A stretch of DNA of 64,000 nt, taken from the NCBI GenBank assembly GCA_036345935.2, contig JADWOT020001475.1:1-64000 (forward strand). The letters are read 5' to 3'. The stretch comes from Taenia hydatigena. Taxonomy: Eukaryota > Platyhelminthes > Cestoda > Cyclophyllidea > Taeniidae. Below are positions 1 through 12,903 of this stretch, piece after piece; positions within the stretch are counted from its first letter, which is position 1; each line of letters opens with the position of its first letter. The notes beneath the pieces were generated by a model, which was not told the origin of the DNA, did not search any database, and saw nothing but the letters and a program-made list of their open reading frames with translations. A program made the translations under genes and the position numbers.

Positions 1-3000
1 GAACACTGAGAGCGCTAAGGACGACCCAGCACTGCGAAGTTTTCGCAGGCTTATATTCACCGGATTAATGCTGGGCTTGATGCATCCAAAACTTCGTGAT
101 TTAGAGACTTCGCTTTAAACGCGTTGCTAAAACCGGAACTCGCAATTCTGTAGTTAACGTAAAATCAAACAGCGTCTCCGTGGAAGTCCTATAGCTAACT
201 CATTCGCATGGACAATCTTTGGGTTAAATAGAACTGATAAATTACTAGTAAAAAACGCTTAAATGCTCTGCGGGCCCCACCAAAGTTCATCTAATTTTGT
301 TTTAATTACATAGAAGCAGCAAAGCTGTTCTACGATACACTGGGCAAGCTGAACAATGTGCAAACAGGTCAGTTAAGAGGTTTCAAACATGTGCGGAATG
401 AGATGCTGAAGTGGTATTATGAGATGGCTGACAAAAACACCAGGATCAATCTAATTGTGCCACTCAGATCAAAACGAGTGCCCATTTACTTAGCGTTTTA
501 TTTTCTAATAACCTGACACAAAATCTCCATTGGAAAACACACATACCTATGCACGCTGACATGAGCATAAATGCATTCGCACTTATTTCCTTAGGTATAA
601 ATGAAAATGGAAACGCGCATCTCTAAATGGAATAAAGCCTGCTACTTTGGTGCCGAAGCGAGTGTGATTGTTATTAAAATGACTGCTCTGAACATCACAG
701 AGCATATTACGCAATTGTATAACAACATTCTGGTGAAGAGCATGTCGTGGTCCATGAGATCACGCAACAAAGCTTACAGCGCTTGCAGTGGCCCAAGCGC
801 ATATGATTAACATTCAGATATTCAGCCAAATCTTTAAGCAACATACACATGTGTCAGAGTTTACCGCAATTCACTTCCCCCCTTCTTCCTTAAATGATGA
901 GCTGCTTTTGATTTAGCTTTCCCAGCTAAGTATAATAGGCTTTTATCGAAAACGACTATTGGTGCATTAGGCATTTCGGAGGGCAAAAAGCATTGCTCTT
1001 TTTCTATAAATTAGAGCAATGAACCGCAGATGAGACCCGGACCCGGAATCTTAAGAGCAAAAGAAGATGCGTAATCCATTCCTCCACTACGGCTCTGATT
1101 TTATTACCTTCCTGCATTTCTGGTTTCATTGATCCATTGCTACGACTGCTAGCACTCCTCTTTACTCCCCATTGCATGGCACTTAGTGAAACATTTCTTC
1201 GCCGCATGGCCTGTGTGCCGACACTTCCGATGCAGAATAGCACCACGCTACACAAACGATGATGCGATCCAGGAGGCTCGTGAAGTAAATATTTATTCTG
1301 ACTTTCCTGATCTTTTGTCCGGACCTCTGTCAGATGAGCAGCAGAGTCTGCACTCTGTCCTGTTAGGCGTCTTTCAGAGCTCCAAGCTGCTGCCTGTTTG
1401 CTACGGCAAACGAATAAGCTCTCATCCATTCGCACATCAAAAGCGCATTTCAAACATTTGATACTGCCTTAGGTGGCTAGCAATTACAATCGCGCGGCAA
1501 GGCATGCATGAAACGGGTTTGGTTAGAGATAACAGATGAACGATTTTAGTTACTTACGCTTGTTTAGCCTATCCTGACTTGTTGTATCCGTAATCATTGG
1601 CCCGCCTGGAATGCATGCTGAAATAATTGGAAAGTTTTCCTTTCGGATAAATAAGTAGCTCATACTCACCATCATAATAGAGATTTCTTGGTCTTACAAA
1701 ACGCACACATCTTAACAAGCCTGACTATAAAGATTTTGGATTAGACACAAGGATTCTAAATCCTGCTTGCTCAGAAATCACGGAACAACTCTGCATCTCT
1801 TCGTATGCATTTGCGCCTTATTTGTGCAGGCAAGTGAATGTGTGCACAATGCATATTTATGTGTGAAGGTATACATGTGGTTACATGCGTGTGCTTGCAT
1901 TCCGACACACATTATGGAGGCTGAATAATGTGTAGCACCGAAAGTTGTAGAATTTCATGATGCAACTATTGGTGCTGCTGAGGTCGAACAGCAGTTAGCA
2001 TAAGCTGCAAAGTATTTGCAACGAACAAATGGTTGTCTGCAGTCAAGCGCTGCATAGAGCTCAAGCCATCACGTCAATTTCTTTTGTATCCCAGGTAGGA
2101 AAGAATTATGAGCTACTGATGCCGAGCATAACGAAACAACTTTTACTTCTTCTATGCACAGAAAGTTCCTGCAAAGCAACACAAATAGTTGCTCTGCTTG
2201 ATGGCCCTTTGGAGTTGGGAACATGGAAATGGCCTTGATTCAATCACATCCTTAAGTGTATATTACCTACTACTTATCAAATACTCGATTTACTTTACTT
2301 CCCTTTAATTACTTTGGTTGACATTAGAGACCTTTCCATTCTACTCCATCATACACCCATCAGTAATGGAGAAGACGTCGGTCCTCTCTCTAAGGGGCAT
2401 GAAGGATTGTATCAAATAAGACATTCTGAATTCGCCGATAAATGGACTAATAACACAGGTGTATTTCTGCTGCAAGATGACTTACCACACTACTCAAATA
2501 ATTTTTAGTTCAAAAGCCTTATCCACTTAGGTAGTAAGGCGATTGCCATTAGCATCAGTCCTCCTGAAATTCCCCTTACAATTTACCATCCACTAGGAAT
2601 GAAGCGCACCGTAGCAAAGCTGTGTGGTAAATGTCAAACCTATAAATTGTTGAGCGCAAATTCCTACGTGTCTTTAGGGTGATCAATCCTTCAGCCCCAT
2701 CGCTTTGTTTAAATTCTTTTTCTCTTAATACGTCAACCGTGTCATTTTAACTGCAGTTTATCGGCCCATGCTTAACTAACGTTCTTTTTTAAATTTTCAG
2801 ATAGGTTCCTTATCTTTCCTAAGATTCTGATTAGGACTTGCCATTTTCCTTACCAACCATTTTTCTCTTAGATTAAAAAGGTTTACACGACCTATCATGG
2901 AATTCTCTTTTGCCCACCTCATCATTCGCTTATTGTCTGGTCAGGCTTTTTGAAAACCTCAAGGTGTATGTGTGTACTAAGTCGAGTGATTCATCCGAAC

Positions 3001-3389
3001 TTCACCAAATGGATTCAATGTGCGTTTACAGTTCACCAGTATTCTGTTGGTTCACGTTAAACAGCATGAAGGAATGTTTGTGAGGCCAAAATCCTCGCGT
3101 GCCACAAGTTCCATCGTCTTACAACTTCACTTAACAATGCAAACGATTAACAGTATATTAGTGTCAACAACAAAGCAACCTTTAAAACGTAAAAGCCTTT
3201 TTTCTAGGATTTAGCGAGAAGTCTTTCATACAGTTTACCGGAACACTGTCTATGACCCAAAATACTTGATAGCCGCTTGATATGCGTTCGATATTTTAGC
3301 TGCTAACAAGCGTTTATGCTGAATATTCATTTTACAATCCTAATTGGCAATTCGGGCATGTTACTATTTCTTTATAGAGCGGCTCCTAA
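1..3389. other. No recognisable gene
   Basis: Both strands carry only short ORFs (70 codons or fewer, apart from 91- and 149-codon frames that overlap on opposite strands near 1.0-1.46 kb). None shows a motif, splice context or second copy that would support a gene. The base composition is uniform and AT-rich. The only structure noted is the hairpin at 991-1021. I see nothing else in this stretch. Confidence 0.5.
991..1021. repeat. 9-bp perfect hairpin
   Basis: CATTGCTCT at 991-999 is the exact reverse complement of AGAGCAATG at 1013-1021, separated by a 13-nt AT-rich loop. No gene is nearby to give it a role, and a stem of this size can occur by chance in 64 kb. Confidence 0.4.
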
Positions 3390-3448
3390 CAAGATCGCGA
3401 GTGTAAGCGTGGCCTATAATATGGTCCAAAAATGGATTTTATTTGCGT
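3390..3448 (+). repeat. Short direct repeat, left copy (59 bp)
   Basis: This 59-bp segment starts CAAGATCGCGAG and ends TTTTATTTGCGT. It recurs at 6594-6668 with the same ends and about 16 extra bases in the middle. It directly abuts the left copy of the 3-kb duplication (from ~3450), so that copy is bracketed by the pair. It is not found beside the right 3-kb copy. It may be a trace of how the segment was inserted or duplicated. Confidence 0.6.
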
Positions 3449-3449
3449 A

Positions 3450-6380
3450 GCTTTCTAAAAGGATATCAATTGATAATCAACGAGAATTGTGTAACCCATG
3501 TTTCTGTTCATCACACAATCTGAACAATAAATTATGTAGAATACGGAAAGCAACACCTTCCAAATCCACATGTTATGAGGGCAACGGACAAACAGGAAAG
3601 CATAGGGGCTGACACGCGATATAACTTAGGGGTTAGTGAAGCGTGACAAGGATATGAAGGTCTATAAAAAGCACACCAAACATTATTAAGTATCGCATTG
3701 TTCCAAAGGAGTACGGGACCACTTTTGCCATAGCATGTGGCCTATGTCACCCGAAACGATTAACGTATCCGCCACGTTAGTCATCTGTGGCCGGATTTCG
3801 GTGCCAAAAATGGTCACAGTTGTCAAGGTGGAGTTAGCAACCATACTTCGTTCAAATCATTGTGTCATAGCATTGGGAACTCTGTGTTTCCGCTGAAGAA
3901 AAACATGAAAGCATAAGTAGTGGTTCATATGGTAAGAAGGGCCGCTAATTTGGAGACTGCGGCTGCTGAAGTGGAAGCGAGCATGGAATATTCAGGGACA
4001 TTTATGACTTCATGCAGCACCAAGCCAGAGAACGATTCAGTGAACCATTCTAGGGTTATGTTTGCCTAGCCGGAAACCAAAATATAACTATCACAACTTG
4101 CGGTTACGTCAGCATGGCATAATCCGCTCCCACACTCTCCTCGAATTCAACATCAACATCATCATCGGCGTGTGCCTTTACACTGCATTTCCGCTCACGC
4201 TATCCGCCCTATTCATCTTTTAATGCTAATGTTTCTAGGCTTCTCTGTCCAGCATTACAAATGTTTTGCATTTTTAGCCTTCACAATAAATCCACTTTTT
4301 TAAAATTTCTCCGCTTCTCAGCTTACTTCTCCATACATTCTCGTTGCTTGCAGCTCACGTGCTACTCCGCGTCTGCCCACATTTGAAAGGGTTCGAATTT
4401 CCAGCGGGTACGGCTGCATAATGTAGGACATTACGTGCATCTGCAGGCTTGTTAACCGCTTGCAGGCAGTTAAGGGCGCTACGGTTACCAGGTTTGTTCA
4501 CTTACGCGCATTTAAAATGATTTTTGACTGTTACCCTCGGGTGGTAATCCGCAGACCTAGAGAAAATAAAGACTTCTCAAGGGCCAGTGGGGAGGTACAG
4601 AACAGAAATACACATCTATGCAAAGGTAGAAGTCGAGAAATAGAGCAAATACCCACAAAAAATTGTAACCGAAAAAGTAGGGGAGAAATCAATGGTAGCA
4701 AGTGAAGGCGTCGTTCTGATCAGGTAGCGATTCATTCGAGGCACACACTGGTTGAATTTAAGGTCAATCGTGTCAGCAGCGATTAAGGAAGCCTAGGATT
4801 TCGTTAAGTTTCCTTTCCCAAAGCACAAACTCTATTTAGTTACAATTCTGGGCTGTTAAAATTAGAACGCACTTGTACTTGCTTCAGCTCACCTAATTGT
4901 CGATGTCTCTGTAGTTGTTGAGTTAATGAATTGCATTCAAAACTCCATTTCGCCCCATACAGCCATAATTGGCTCGCCTTAGAACTCTAGCGTACCGGTC
5001 AGGCATTTGTACTATCAAGATCAGTTTCAGTGAATTTGATCGGAATAAATGGGCTTGGAGAATGCGATTCTCTATTGTCTACCCTTCATTGATTGCGATC
5101 ACAATCATTTGTCCTCGGCCAATTTGTAGGACGGTAGAACCGGTAATGAAGGCTTAATTTCTTTGGATTTACAAGTGCAGATTAAGCTGGTACAAATTGT
5201 TAGTCCCAAATGGTTTCATTATTGTAGGCGATGCAAACACTGGAGCATTGTAAGTGATCTGTTTGAAACTTTGGCTCCTTCGAAAACCAAGGTCACCTAC
5301 TAAAGGACAAATTGGCACGGCGGCCACAATGCTCCCTGATCCCATTGCGGTAGTGTACTAACTTTCGTCGGCGATGCGCTCTTTTTTTAGGATTTTGGAG
5401 AAAACTTAACTGTCCTCTGATTAATCTCCATGATTGGCTCTGCTACGATTAAATTATCTATTTTCGAACCATATTATTCTTGAATAAAATTATGCAGCAC
5501 ACAAAACATTAGACTTTCTACTTATAGGAACATTTAAATTGTTACTAGATATGCTTTTTAATGCTAGGCCCATCTTCAGGAAACTTGAAGATAACGAATG
5601 CATTGCAGCGGCTACACAAGTAGCAGACGCCCCATCCCAAGTTTCATAGTGATAAATAATTTATCATTCCTTCCTAATGTTTGTGAGACTCTAAGGGAAT
5701 TCCTAAATAGATGATACTAGACACCTGGTACTAACGTGGTTTCTTAGCGATCATCGTTGTGAGGCCGTTTCCGCTGAAACCTTTGTGTCTTTAAGGTTTA
5801 TCAAAATATCTTTCAAAGTTTTGACGCATTCACCAGGCATTTCCTAATCCTGACGATTAGATTTTTGGCATGACTGCAGTAAAACGATAAAAAGCGAGTC
5901 TTTTTGGTCGCTAATGAATTCACCTCTAACGATACATACATATCTGATGTCAGCAAATGCACTATACTAGGGTTTTCAAGCCGCGCCTCTAAATGCAATG
6001 TACAAGCTCATACGATCAATTTGCGTCAGAATGCGTGGTGTCTGAGGCTCAGTTATCTATCGAATAATAACATACCTATGCACTTACTAATAAGCTAATG
6101 CCTTAACTTTTGCCTCTATTGTGAGTTTTATGCCAAATCTCTGTAATGACTGTGGTAACACGAGTTGATTTTTAATTCCATCCAATGCCTGCGGCAGGTT
6201 CTCGTTCTTTGAGGAGATTATTGGTACTCAATGCATCAAAGAATGCTGGATCTCTCACACTCTGAGTGAAAAAATAGGACAAAATATAAAGTGACATTTT
6301 ATGAAATCGCGCTTTTTGTTAGTGTTTTAGTAGGACACTGGGTTTTACACTCTTTCATTTGAGACTTCTTTTGCAATGGC
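3450..6380. repeat. 3-kb segmental duplication, left copy
   Basis: The segment aligns collinearly with 9866-12903 at roughly 85-90% identity by eye. The left edge is near CTTTCTAAAAGGATATC and the right edge near TGCAAAAGAAG on the minus strand. The right copy has extra blocks, including about 45 bp near 11830-11875, about 28 bp near 12850-12877 and about 20 bp near 12122-12142. The copies are direct repeats about 6.4 kb apart. Both carry the same minus-strand exons, so this looks like gene duplication rather than a transposon pair. I see no TG..CA ends, tRNA primer site or pol motif. Confidence 0.85.
3686..6374 (-). pseudogene. Left, 5'-truncated copy of an unrecognised multi-exon gene
   Basis: This copy carries the same exon blocks as the gene at 10099-12936, in the same order. 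The best block is 6114-6206 (31 codons, open), followed by a block ending at 5843 and a 75-nt exon at 4108-4182, then a block resuming at 4065. Several lesions mark it as decayed. Similarity stops at ~6375, so the first dozen codons and the start are missing. The 6114 exon has GC in place of the GT donor and AAG in place of the CAG acceptor. The acceptor near 4066 is shifted to TAG and breaks the phase. A TGA interrupts the downstream exon in the right copy's frame. A 21-bp in-frame deletion plus a 1-bp loss breaks the block near 5600-5700. The function is unknown. Confidence 0.45.
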
Positions 6381-6593
6381 AGGCCCTTCATTCAAATCAT
6401 TGCAAAAAGAGCCCAGCTAGCACAGTTCCTTGCTACCAATGGACTGCACTGCGTCATGATTCACATGCTGGTAGTTCGCTCACTAGCATACTCTTTCAGC
6501 TTACGAGAGCATAACAGTAGTTTATTGGCAACTATTATTCTTTATGAAAGAATGATTTCTCCTGCAGGTTATTGCGATCAATTTACAAAGTAG

Positions 6594-6668
6594 CAAGATC
6601 GCGAAGGTAAGCGTAGCCTATAATATTAGTACGTGATTTAATGGTTCAAAAATGGATTTTATTTGCGT
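6594..6668 (+). repeat. Short direct repeat, right copy (75 bp)
   Basis: This is the longer partner of 3390-3448. It starts CAAGATCGCGAAGG and ends TTTTATTTGCGT, with about 16 extra bases after TATAATAT. It lies about 214 bp beyond the edge of the left 3-kb copy. Beyond 6668 the sequence does not continue into the 3-kb segment, so it is not the start of another tandem unit. Confidence 0.6.
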
Positions 6669-9019
6669 TTCTCACAAATTTTTGCTTCCATTCATTAAAA
6701 AAGCTGTCAATTCTAAAATTTCACGGCCGGCAATCATGCTAGTGATAAAATTTTTGTGTAATATTTTGGTTGGTCAAGTGCATAAAGCCCGAAGATGTAA
6801 AGTTTGCTTTATCTCTTTTAGCGACGCTTTGCACATTATCATCTCGACTAATTGTCTCCGTTAAGACGCAGATGGCGGGTGAAGGAAAGGATCCACTGGG
6901 CAGGAGAATAGGTCTAATTCACAGGTCGCAGTCTTCTAACCGGCCGCTTTGAGGTAGTTCTGGTGCTCGTGAGCCACCACTTTATCGTCAGTTTGTCCGC
7001 TGAATAGATGGCATATGAAGACTAGTGATGCACTCTTTGAAATAACGCACACTCCTCAGATGGGCAGGAATTTGTTGCTGCAAATTTGCTCTACAGGCGA
7101 ATAACGATTCTCGCCGCCTCTTCTTACTTCACTGATGGACTGTACACGCTTTCAGTGTCTGAATTGGCAAAGTACTCAAATATGGCTGGAGCATAAACAG
7201 CTATAAACTGCATCCCCGCCTAGCCAACGAAGCCGCCATGCTTATGAGTAATTCCGTTTTCACTCTAGAAGACTCAAGCAAACATGTAGTCCTAATTAAG
7301 CTGACCTTGAAACACGCGACTTATCAAAGGCTGTTTTTAAAAAATTTTGGAATAAGTGCCTCTATTCAACCGACTAGAAGGGTTATTGCGTAGCCCAGCA
7401 ATTTGAAAACTCAACTGCTGGGTTGGCATTTAAAGCCGTAGTCAACGCATAGATAAAAAATATTTAAACGAGACAAATAAAATAATAAAACGCAAATAGA
7501 CGGGCGGCTATAGGGACAGGGAAGAAAATGACAAGAAATGGCTGGTTGTTTATAGTAATGTTTAGGTGCATTGGAAACAGGAGAAAGCTGACATAAGTAG
7601 AGGTACTTTGGGTCCACATGGCGACTGGTTTGCAGCTGATTGGATTGCGCATTGCTTCTTTGTAAGCATTGAAATTCTAAATAATTGAGAACAGCTCCGC
7701 TATGGTTTCTTAATGTTTCCCACTTCGATGGATTATTTGTTGATGGTTATATCCCAACTTCAGAGCGCCTCCATATAATGGTGCCGAATCATGCCATGGT
7801 TGTGAAGTACGTTCCATTGACTTTCCGAAACTGTAGCAGGTTGCCTTGTCATTTTAGCCAATTACTTTCAATTTGTGTGTGGTTTGGTGCACCTTGCCGT
7901 TTGTTTGTTGGTCGCTAAGGGTTTTAGCTTGTACGATATTCTAAATCACTGGTGAATAAGACCGTGCCAGTAAATTAGTGTACCGGTTCCTCATTGACGC
8001 CGTAATAAGCTAAAATGGCTTGCAAAACGTGAAACTTACTTCCCTGCAGATGGGCTAAAAGGTCATTAGCACAGCCGGAAGAGTAAGTGCGGCCCCCATA
8101 GACTGAATTTTTTACGTGGATGAACAAACTCATTACGAGACTACATAACGAGACATTTTGTTCCCAAAGAAATAGCTCTTTTGAGCAAAACCTTAGATGT
8201 AATTATGTAGGTGTGAGATTATCCTCAGTAGAGAATGCGGAACCGCTCTGTGCAGCAGTAAGCACTGGGCTTCTTCTTACCATGGTAAGACCTTCACTCT
8301 TAAGTCTTTGTAGCACCGACATTGATGCTTATGCATAGGAATACAATCATCCCTCACTGAAGGCCTAAATAATTGTAACTCTACACTGCGTAAAACAGTG
8401 ACATAGATTTTGACACAATCAACTGCTTGAGCTGCAACCAAAGCTAGCTGAACCTTCTTCAATCATGCACAAATTCTACATGTGCTTTTAATCTTTCATT
8501 AGTCTCACGCGTACTTAGATCCCGCCTTCAAATTCGTCTGGGCATAAAGGCAAGCAAACTTACAATTATAGGCATGACTTTGACACTTTTACCTCCTTCT
8601 AGCAACTCCACCCACTCTCATTACCAAATTACCTACTTTCAGATTCTCGGCCTCCTGCGAGTATCGTGGACAGGCTTAGCCAGCTTCACATATTACTTAT
8701 ATACGGTCCAGAGTAACTCCCATAAATTCCACAAGCAGAGGAGAAGAAGAAGGAATTAATGGGTGGGTGGGTAATTTAAAAATTGAAACAGGGTCATGCC
8801 AGTCATGAGATTTAGAGATAGATCGATGCTGGCTTTGCTGCCTCGTTTAGTCTTTGACTCTAACTTTGCAGACTGGCTAGCTAAATAAACAAAGAAGAAC
8901 AAGAGAGCAAAATGGTAAGCAAACACATTTTTAGCCATGATAGCCATCGTTTTACCATAGGATAGAAATGTACGCGATAGTGAAAAAGGATACTATAAGT
9001 TGAGGCGGAAAGCGGAGAC
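6669..9019. other. No recognisable gene
   Basis: Only short ORFs of 60-77 codons occur, on both strands, without motifs. A 7-bp inverted repeat (CCCAGCA/TGCTGGG) sits at about 7394-7421 with a 15-nt loop. I see no tRNA and no coding similarity to other parts of the window. Confidence 0.45.
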
Positions 9020-9338
9020 GTGATATGCCCAATAAAATCGAACTCGCACGGTAGGGGTGTGGTTAACTCAACTAACAAAAGGAGGATGCTAATGCTGCAG
9101 CTTTGGGTCTTTTTTATGTCCCCTCGAATTTTGTCAGATAAATGTCAGCCAATAAAATGGGGCTATACCGAAATGAAGCCTTACAATATCAGCATTCATT
9201 ATTGTCCATGCTGTAGAAAAGAAGTAGATCATCCTAGGTCACTGAATCTATGTATGCACTTTTCATGCATGGGCAGAATACTAGAATAAATAGATTTTAA
9301 TAAAGCAAAGGACTATGAAAGACTTCAGTGTATGAGTA
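9020..9338 (+). pseudogene. Half RING-finger domain fragment
   Basis: An 89-codon frame (9020-9289) ends in a zinc-ligand pattern like the first half of a C3HC4 RING finger. Cys62-x2-Cys65 is followed by 12 residues and then Cys78-x-His80-x2-Cys83, encoded at about 9203-9268. The linker contains DHPRSL, which resembles TRIM/RING E3 ligases. The next ligand, expected as Cys86, is Arg. After the TAA at 9287 the same frame continues with ERLQC, where the final Cys pair would lie, but there is only one Cys and then a TAG. RING domains bind E2 ubiquitin-conjugating enzymes; this fragment lacks ligands and cannot fold as a normal RING. It is either a pseudogene remnant or a chance match. The upstream 60 residues show nothing recognisable. 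Confidence 0.3.
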
Positions 9339-9865
9339 CATTAACAGCGTAGGAATTTTCAGGCCATACTATAATCAAAAAATAAAGGACCGAAAAATGT
9401 TGCGTTTGTTCACTAAAGCTACTTATGCTTTGAAAGGACTTAGAACAAAATCAATGAACAGCTGATCAGCAGATTCTGTCAAAATAGGCAAGTTAATGCA
9501 TTAGCTGATACGCAAAACTGATAAGGAGTCAAAGGCGGCCTTTTATTGCTACACTTTTGCTTCAGTTGTTCCGAATTCCTGCTAATTTCATTGGCATTCT
9601 CAAAAGACACCGCTTTGAACCCTGGTGTTAACGCCACGTGCCATGCTCTGACGTCCATTTAGAAATGGCATTCTTGACGATTGCAAACTATAATTATTTG
9701 CAAAGTCGCTTCAAATTTCGCAGACGTTGAAAAGGCTTTGATTGTCCCGCTGCTCAAGAGTGCTATTCAACTAAGGCATGGAGCTTAAAGTTGAGGTGAA
9801 TGCCCGTTTGTGCAGAAGCTAAAAGCGTTGATAGCAAAAACATTTGCCTTTGGATGAGTCGCAGA
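9290..9865. other. No recognisable gene between the RING fragment and the right 3-kb copy
   Basis: Apart from the few codons after the RING remnant's stop, this stretch has no open frame of note, no splice-flanked coding-like block and no similarity to other parts of the window. It does not contain the short direct repeat that precedes the left 3-kb copy. Confidence 0.45.
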
Positions 9866-12800
9866 TTTCTAAAAGAATATCAATTGATAATCTACGAGAA
9901 TGGTGTAACCCATGTTTTTATTCATAGCATATTTTACACCATAAATTATGTAGGGCGCTGAAAGCAACACCTTCTGAATCCACATGTTATGAAAGCAGCA
10001 TCCAAACAGGAGGGTATTGGGGCTGACACGCGATATAGCTCAGAGGTTAGTGAGGCGTGACCAGGGTATGAAGGTCTATAAAAAGCACACCAAAATCATT
10101 AAGTATCGCATATTTCCACTGGAGTAAGGGACCACTTTTGCCACAGCGCGCGGTCTACGTCTCCCAAAACGATTAACGTTTCCGCCATGTCAGTCATCTG
10201 TGTGCGAAATTTGGTGCCAAAACTGGCCACAGTTGTCAAGGTGGAGTCCGCAACCATTCGCCATTTAAATCACCGTGTCATGGTATTGGAAACTCTATAT
10301 TTCCGCTAAAGGAAAACATGAAGGCATAGGCAGTGGTCCCTATTGTAAGCAGGGCCGCTAATTTGGAGACTGCGGCTGCTGAAGTGGAAGCAAGGATGTA
10401 ATATTCAGGGACATTTATGACTTCATGCAGCACCAAGCCAGAGAACGATTCAGTGAACCATCCTAGGGTTGTGTTTGCTTTGCTGGCAACCAAAATATAA
10501 CTATCACAACTTGTAATTACGTTAGCATGGCATAATCCGCTCCCACACTCTCCTCGAATTCAACATCAACATCATCATCGGCGTGTGCCTTTACACTGCA
10601 TTCCCACTCACGCTATCCTCCTTATTTGTCTTTTAATGATAATGCTTCAAGGCTTTCCTGTCCAGCATTACAGATGCCCTGCATTTTTAGACTTTACATT
10701 AAATCCATTTTTTAATTTCTCCGCTTCTCTGCTTACTTCTCCATACATTCTCGTTGCTTGCAGCTCACGTGCTACTCCGCTTCTGCCCACATTTGAAAGG
10801 GTTCGAATTTCCAGCAGGTACGGCCGCATAATGTAGGACATTACGTGCATCTGCAGGCTTGTTGGCCGGTCGACTGTTCGACTAATTATCCAGGCAGTTA
10901 AGAGCGTTACGGTTACCAGGTTTGTTCACTTACGCGCATTTAAAATGTTTTTTGACTATTGCTCCCGACCGGTAATCCGCAGACCTAAAGAAAATAAAGG
11001 CATCTTAAGGACCAATAAGGAGGGACAGAACAGAAATACGAATCTATATAAAGTTAGAAGCCGAGAACTAAAGCAACTACCCACAAAATATGCAACCGGA
11101 AAAAGTAGGGAAGAAATCAATGTTATCAAGTGAAGGCGTCGTTCTGATCAGGTAGCGATTCATTCGAGGCACACACTGGTTGAATTTAAGGTCAATCGTG
11201 TCAGCAGCGATTAAGGAAGCCTAGGATTTCGTTAAGTTTCCTTTCCCAAAGCACAAACTCTATTTAGTTACAATTCTGGGCTGTTAAAATTTGAACACGC
11301 TTCTACTTGCTTCAGCTCACTTAATTGTCGATGTCTCTGTAGTTGTTGAGTTAATGAATTGCATTCAAAACTTCATTTCGCCCCATACAGCCATAATTGG
11401 CTCGCCTTAGAACTCTAGCGTACCGGTCAGGCATCTATACCCTCATGATCAGTTTCAGTGAAGTAGATCGGGATGAATGGGGCTTGGAAAATGCGGTTCT
11501 TTATTGTCTGCCCCTCAAAGATTGCGATCACAATCATTTGTCCTCGGCTAATTTGTAGAACAGCAGAATCAGCAATGAGCATTTAATTTTTTTTTATTTA
11601 TGAATGCGGATTAAGCTGATACAAATCGTTAGCCCCAACTGGTCTCATTATTGTATGCAATACAACCGCTGGAGCATTGTAAGTGATCTGTTCGAAACTT
11701 TGGCTGCTTCGAAAACCAAGGTCACCTACAAAAGGACAACTTGGCACAGTAGCCACAATGCTCCCTGACCCTATTGCGGTGGTGTACTAACTTTCATCGT
11801 CGGTGCGCTCTTTTTAGGATTTCGGAGAAAAGGAATCAGGTTATTACGCAGTCTATTGACTAGTTGCTCTGACCACACCCAACTGTCCTCTAATCAATCT
11901 CCATAATTGGCTCTGACACGATCAAATTGTCTATTTCCGTACCATATAATTCTTGAATAAAATTACGTGGCACGCAAAATATTAGACTTTTCGCTTACAA
12001 AAACATTTGGATTATCATTAGGCATTCATTTTTAATGCTATATACAGTTTCAGGAAACTTGAAGATAACGAATGCATTGCAGCGGCTGCACAAGTAGCCG
12101 ACACCCCAACCCCAAATTTCATAGCTTCGTCGTATACCACTTTAGTGATAAATGCTTTATCCTTCCTTTCTAATGTTTGTGAGACTCTAAGCAAATTTCT
12201 TAATACATGATACTAGGCACCTGTTACCAACGTGGTTTCTGAGCGATCATCTTTGTGAGGCCGTGCCCACTGAAATCAGTGTATCTTTAAGGTTTATCAA
12301 AATGTCTTTTAAATTTTTGACGCATTCCCTAGGCATTTCCTGATGCCGACGATTAGATTTCTAACATGACTGCAATAAAACGATAATAAGCAAGTTCTTT
12401 CGGTCTTTAATGGATTTATCTCCATAGATACTTACGTGCCTAGTATCAGCAAATGCAATATCCCAGGTTTTTCAAGCCGCGCCTCTAAATAGTATGTGCA
12501 AGCTTATGCGATCAATTTGCGTTAGAATGCGTGGTGTCTGAGGCTCAGCTGATCATCGAAGAATAACATATCTATGCACTTATTAATAAGCTAATGCCTT
12601 AACTCTTACCTCTATTGAAAGTTTTGTGCCAAATCTCTGTAAAGACTGCGGCAACACGAGTTGATTCTTAATTCCATCTAAGGCTTGTGGCAAGTTCTCG
12701 TTCTGTGAGGAGATTATTGGTACTCATTGCATCGAAGAATGTTGGATCTCTCACACCCTGAGTAACAAAATGGGAAAAAAATATGAGGTGACATTTCATG

Positions 12801-12903
12801 AAACCGCGCTTTTCGTTAGTGTTTTAGCAGGACATTGCATTTTACACTCGAATACTCAATTATATGAGCTAAGATCCTTCATTTGAGACTTCTTTTGCAA
12901 TGG
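9866..12903. repeat. 3-kb segmental duplication, right copy
   Basis: This is the direct-repeat partner of 3450-6380. It is slightly longer because of small insertions. The edge on the gene's 5' side falls inside the putative first exon (start codon at 12934-12936, just outside the duplicated part), which suggests this is the parental locus. Intron-like parts differ visibly between copies while some exon blocks hardly differ. Confidence 0.85.

Noticed and set aside
5751..5998. 61-codon minus-strand ORF in the left 3-kb copy (5813-5998)
   Set aside because: Its counterpart in the right copy has a stop and about 40% amino-acid change. A shorter block in another frame (from 5843) fits better.
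10099..10257. 53-codon frame open in both 3-kb copies (also 3686-3844)
   Set aside because: About 14 of 52 residues differ between the copies, so there is no sign of constraint. I left it as an uncertain 3' part of the gene.
4555..11133. ORF shared by both 3-kb copies on the plus strand (near 4545-4705 and 10969-11133)
   Set aside because: It is open in both copies, but many base changes alter the amino acid, so it behaves like non-coding sequence.
3450..12903. LTR retrotransposon with ~3-kb LTRs and a ~3.5-kb interior
   Set aside because: No TG..CA ends, primer-binding site, polypurine tract or pol motif was found, and the repeats contain intron-split, selected exons. A segmental gene duplication explains the pattern better.
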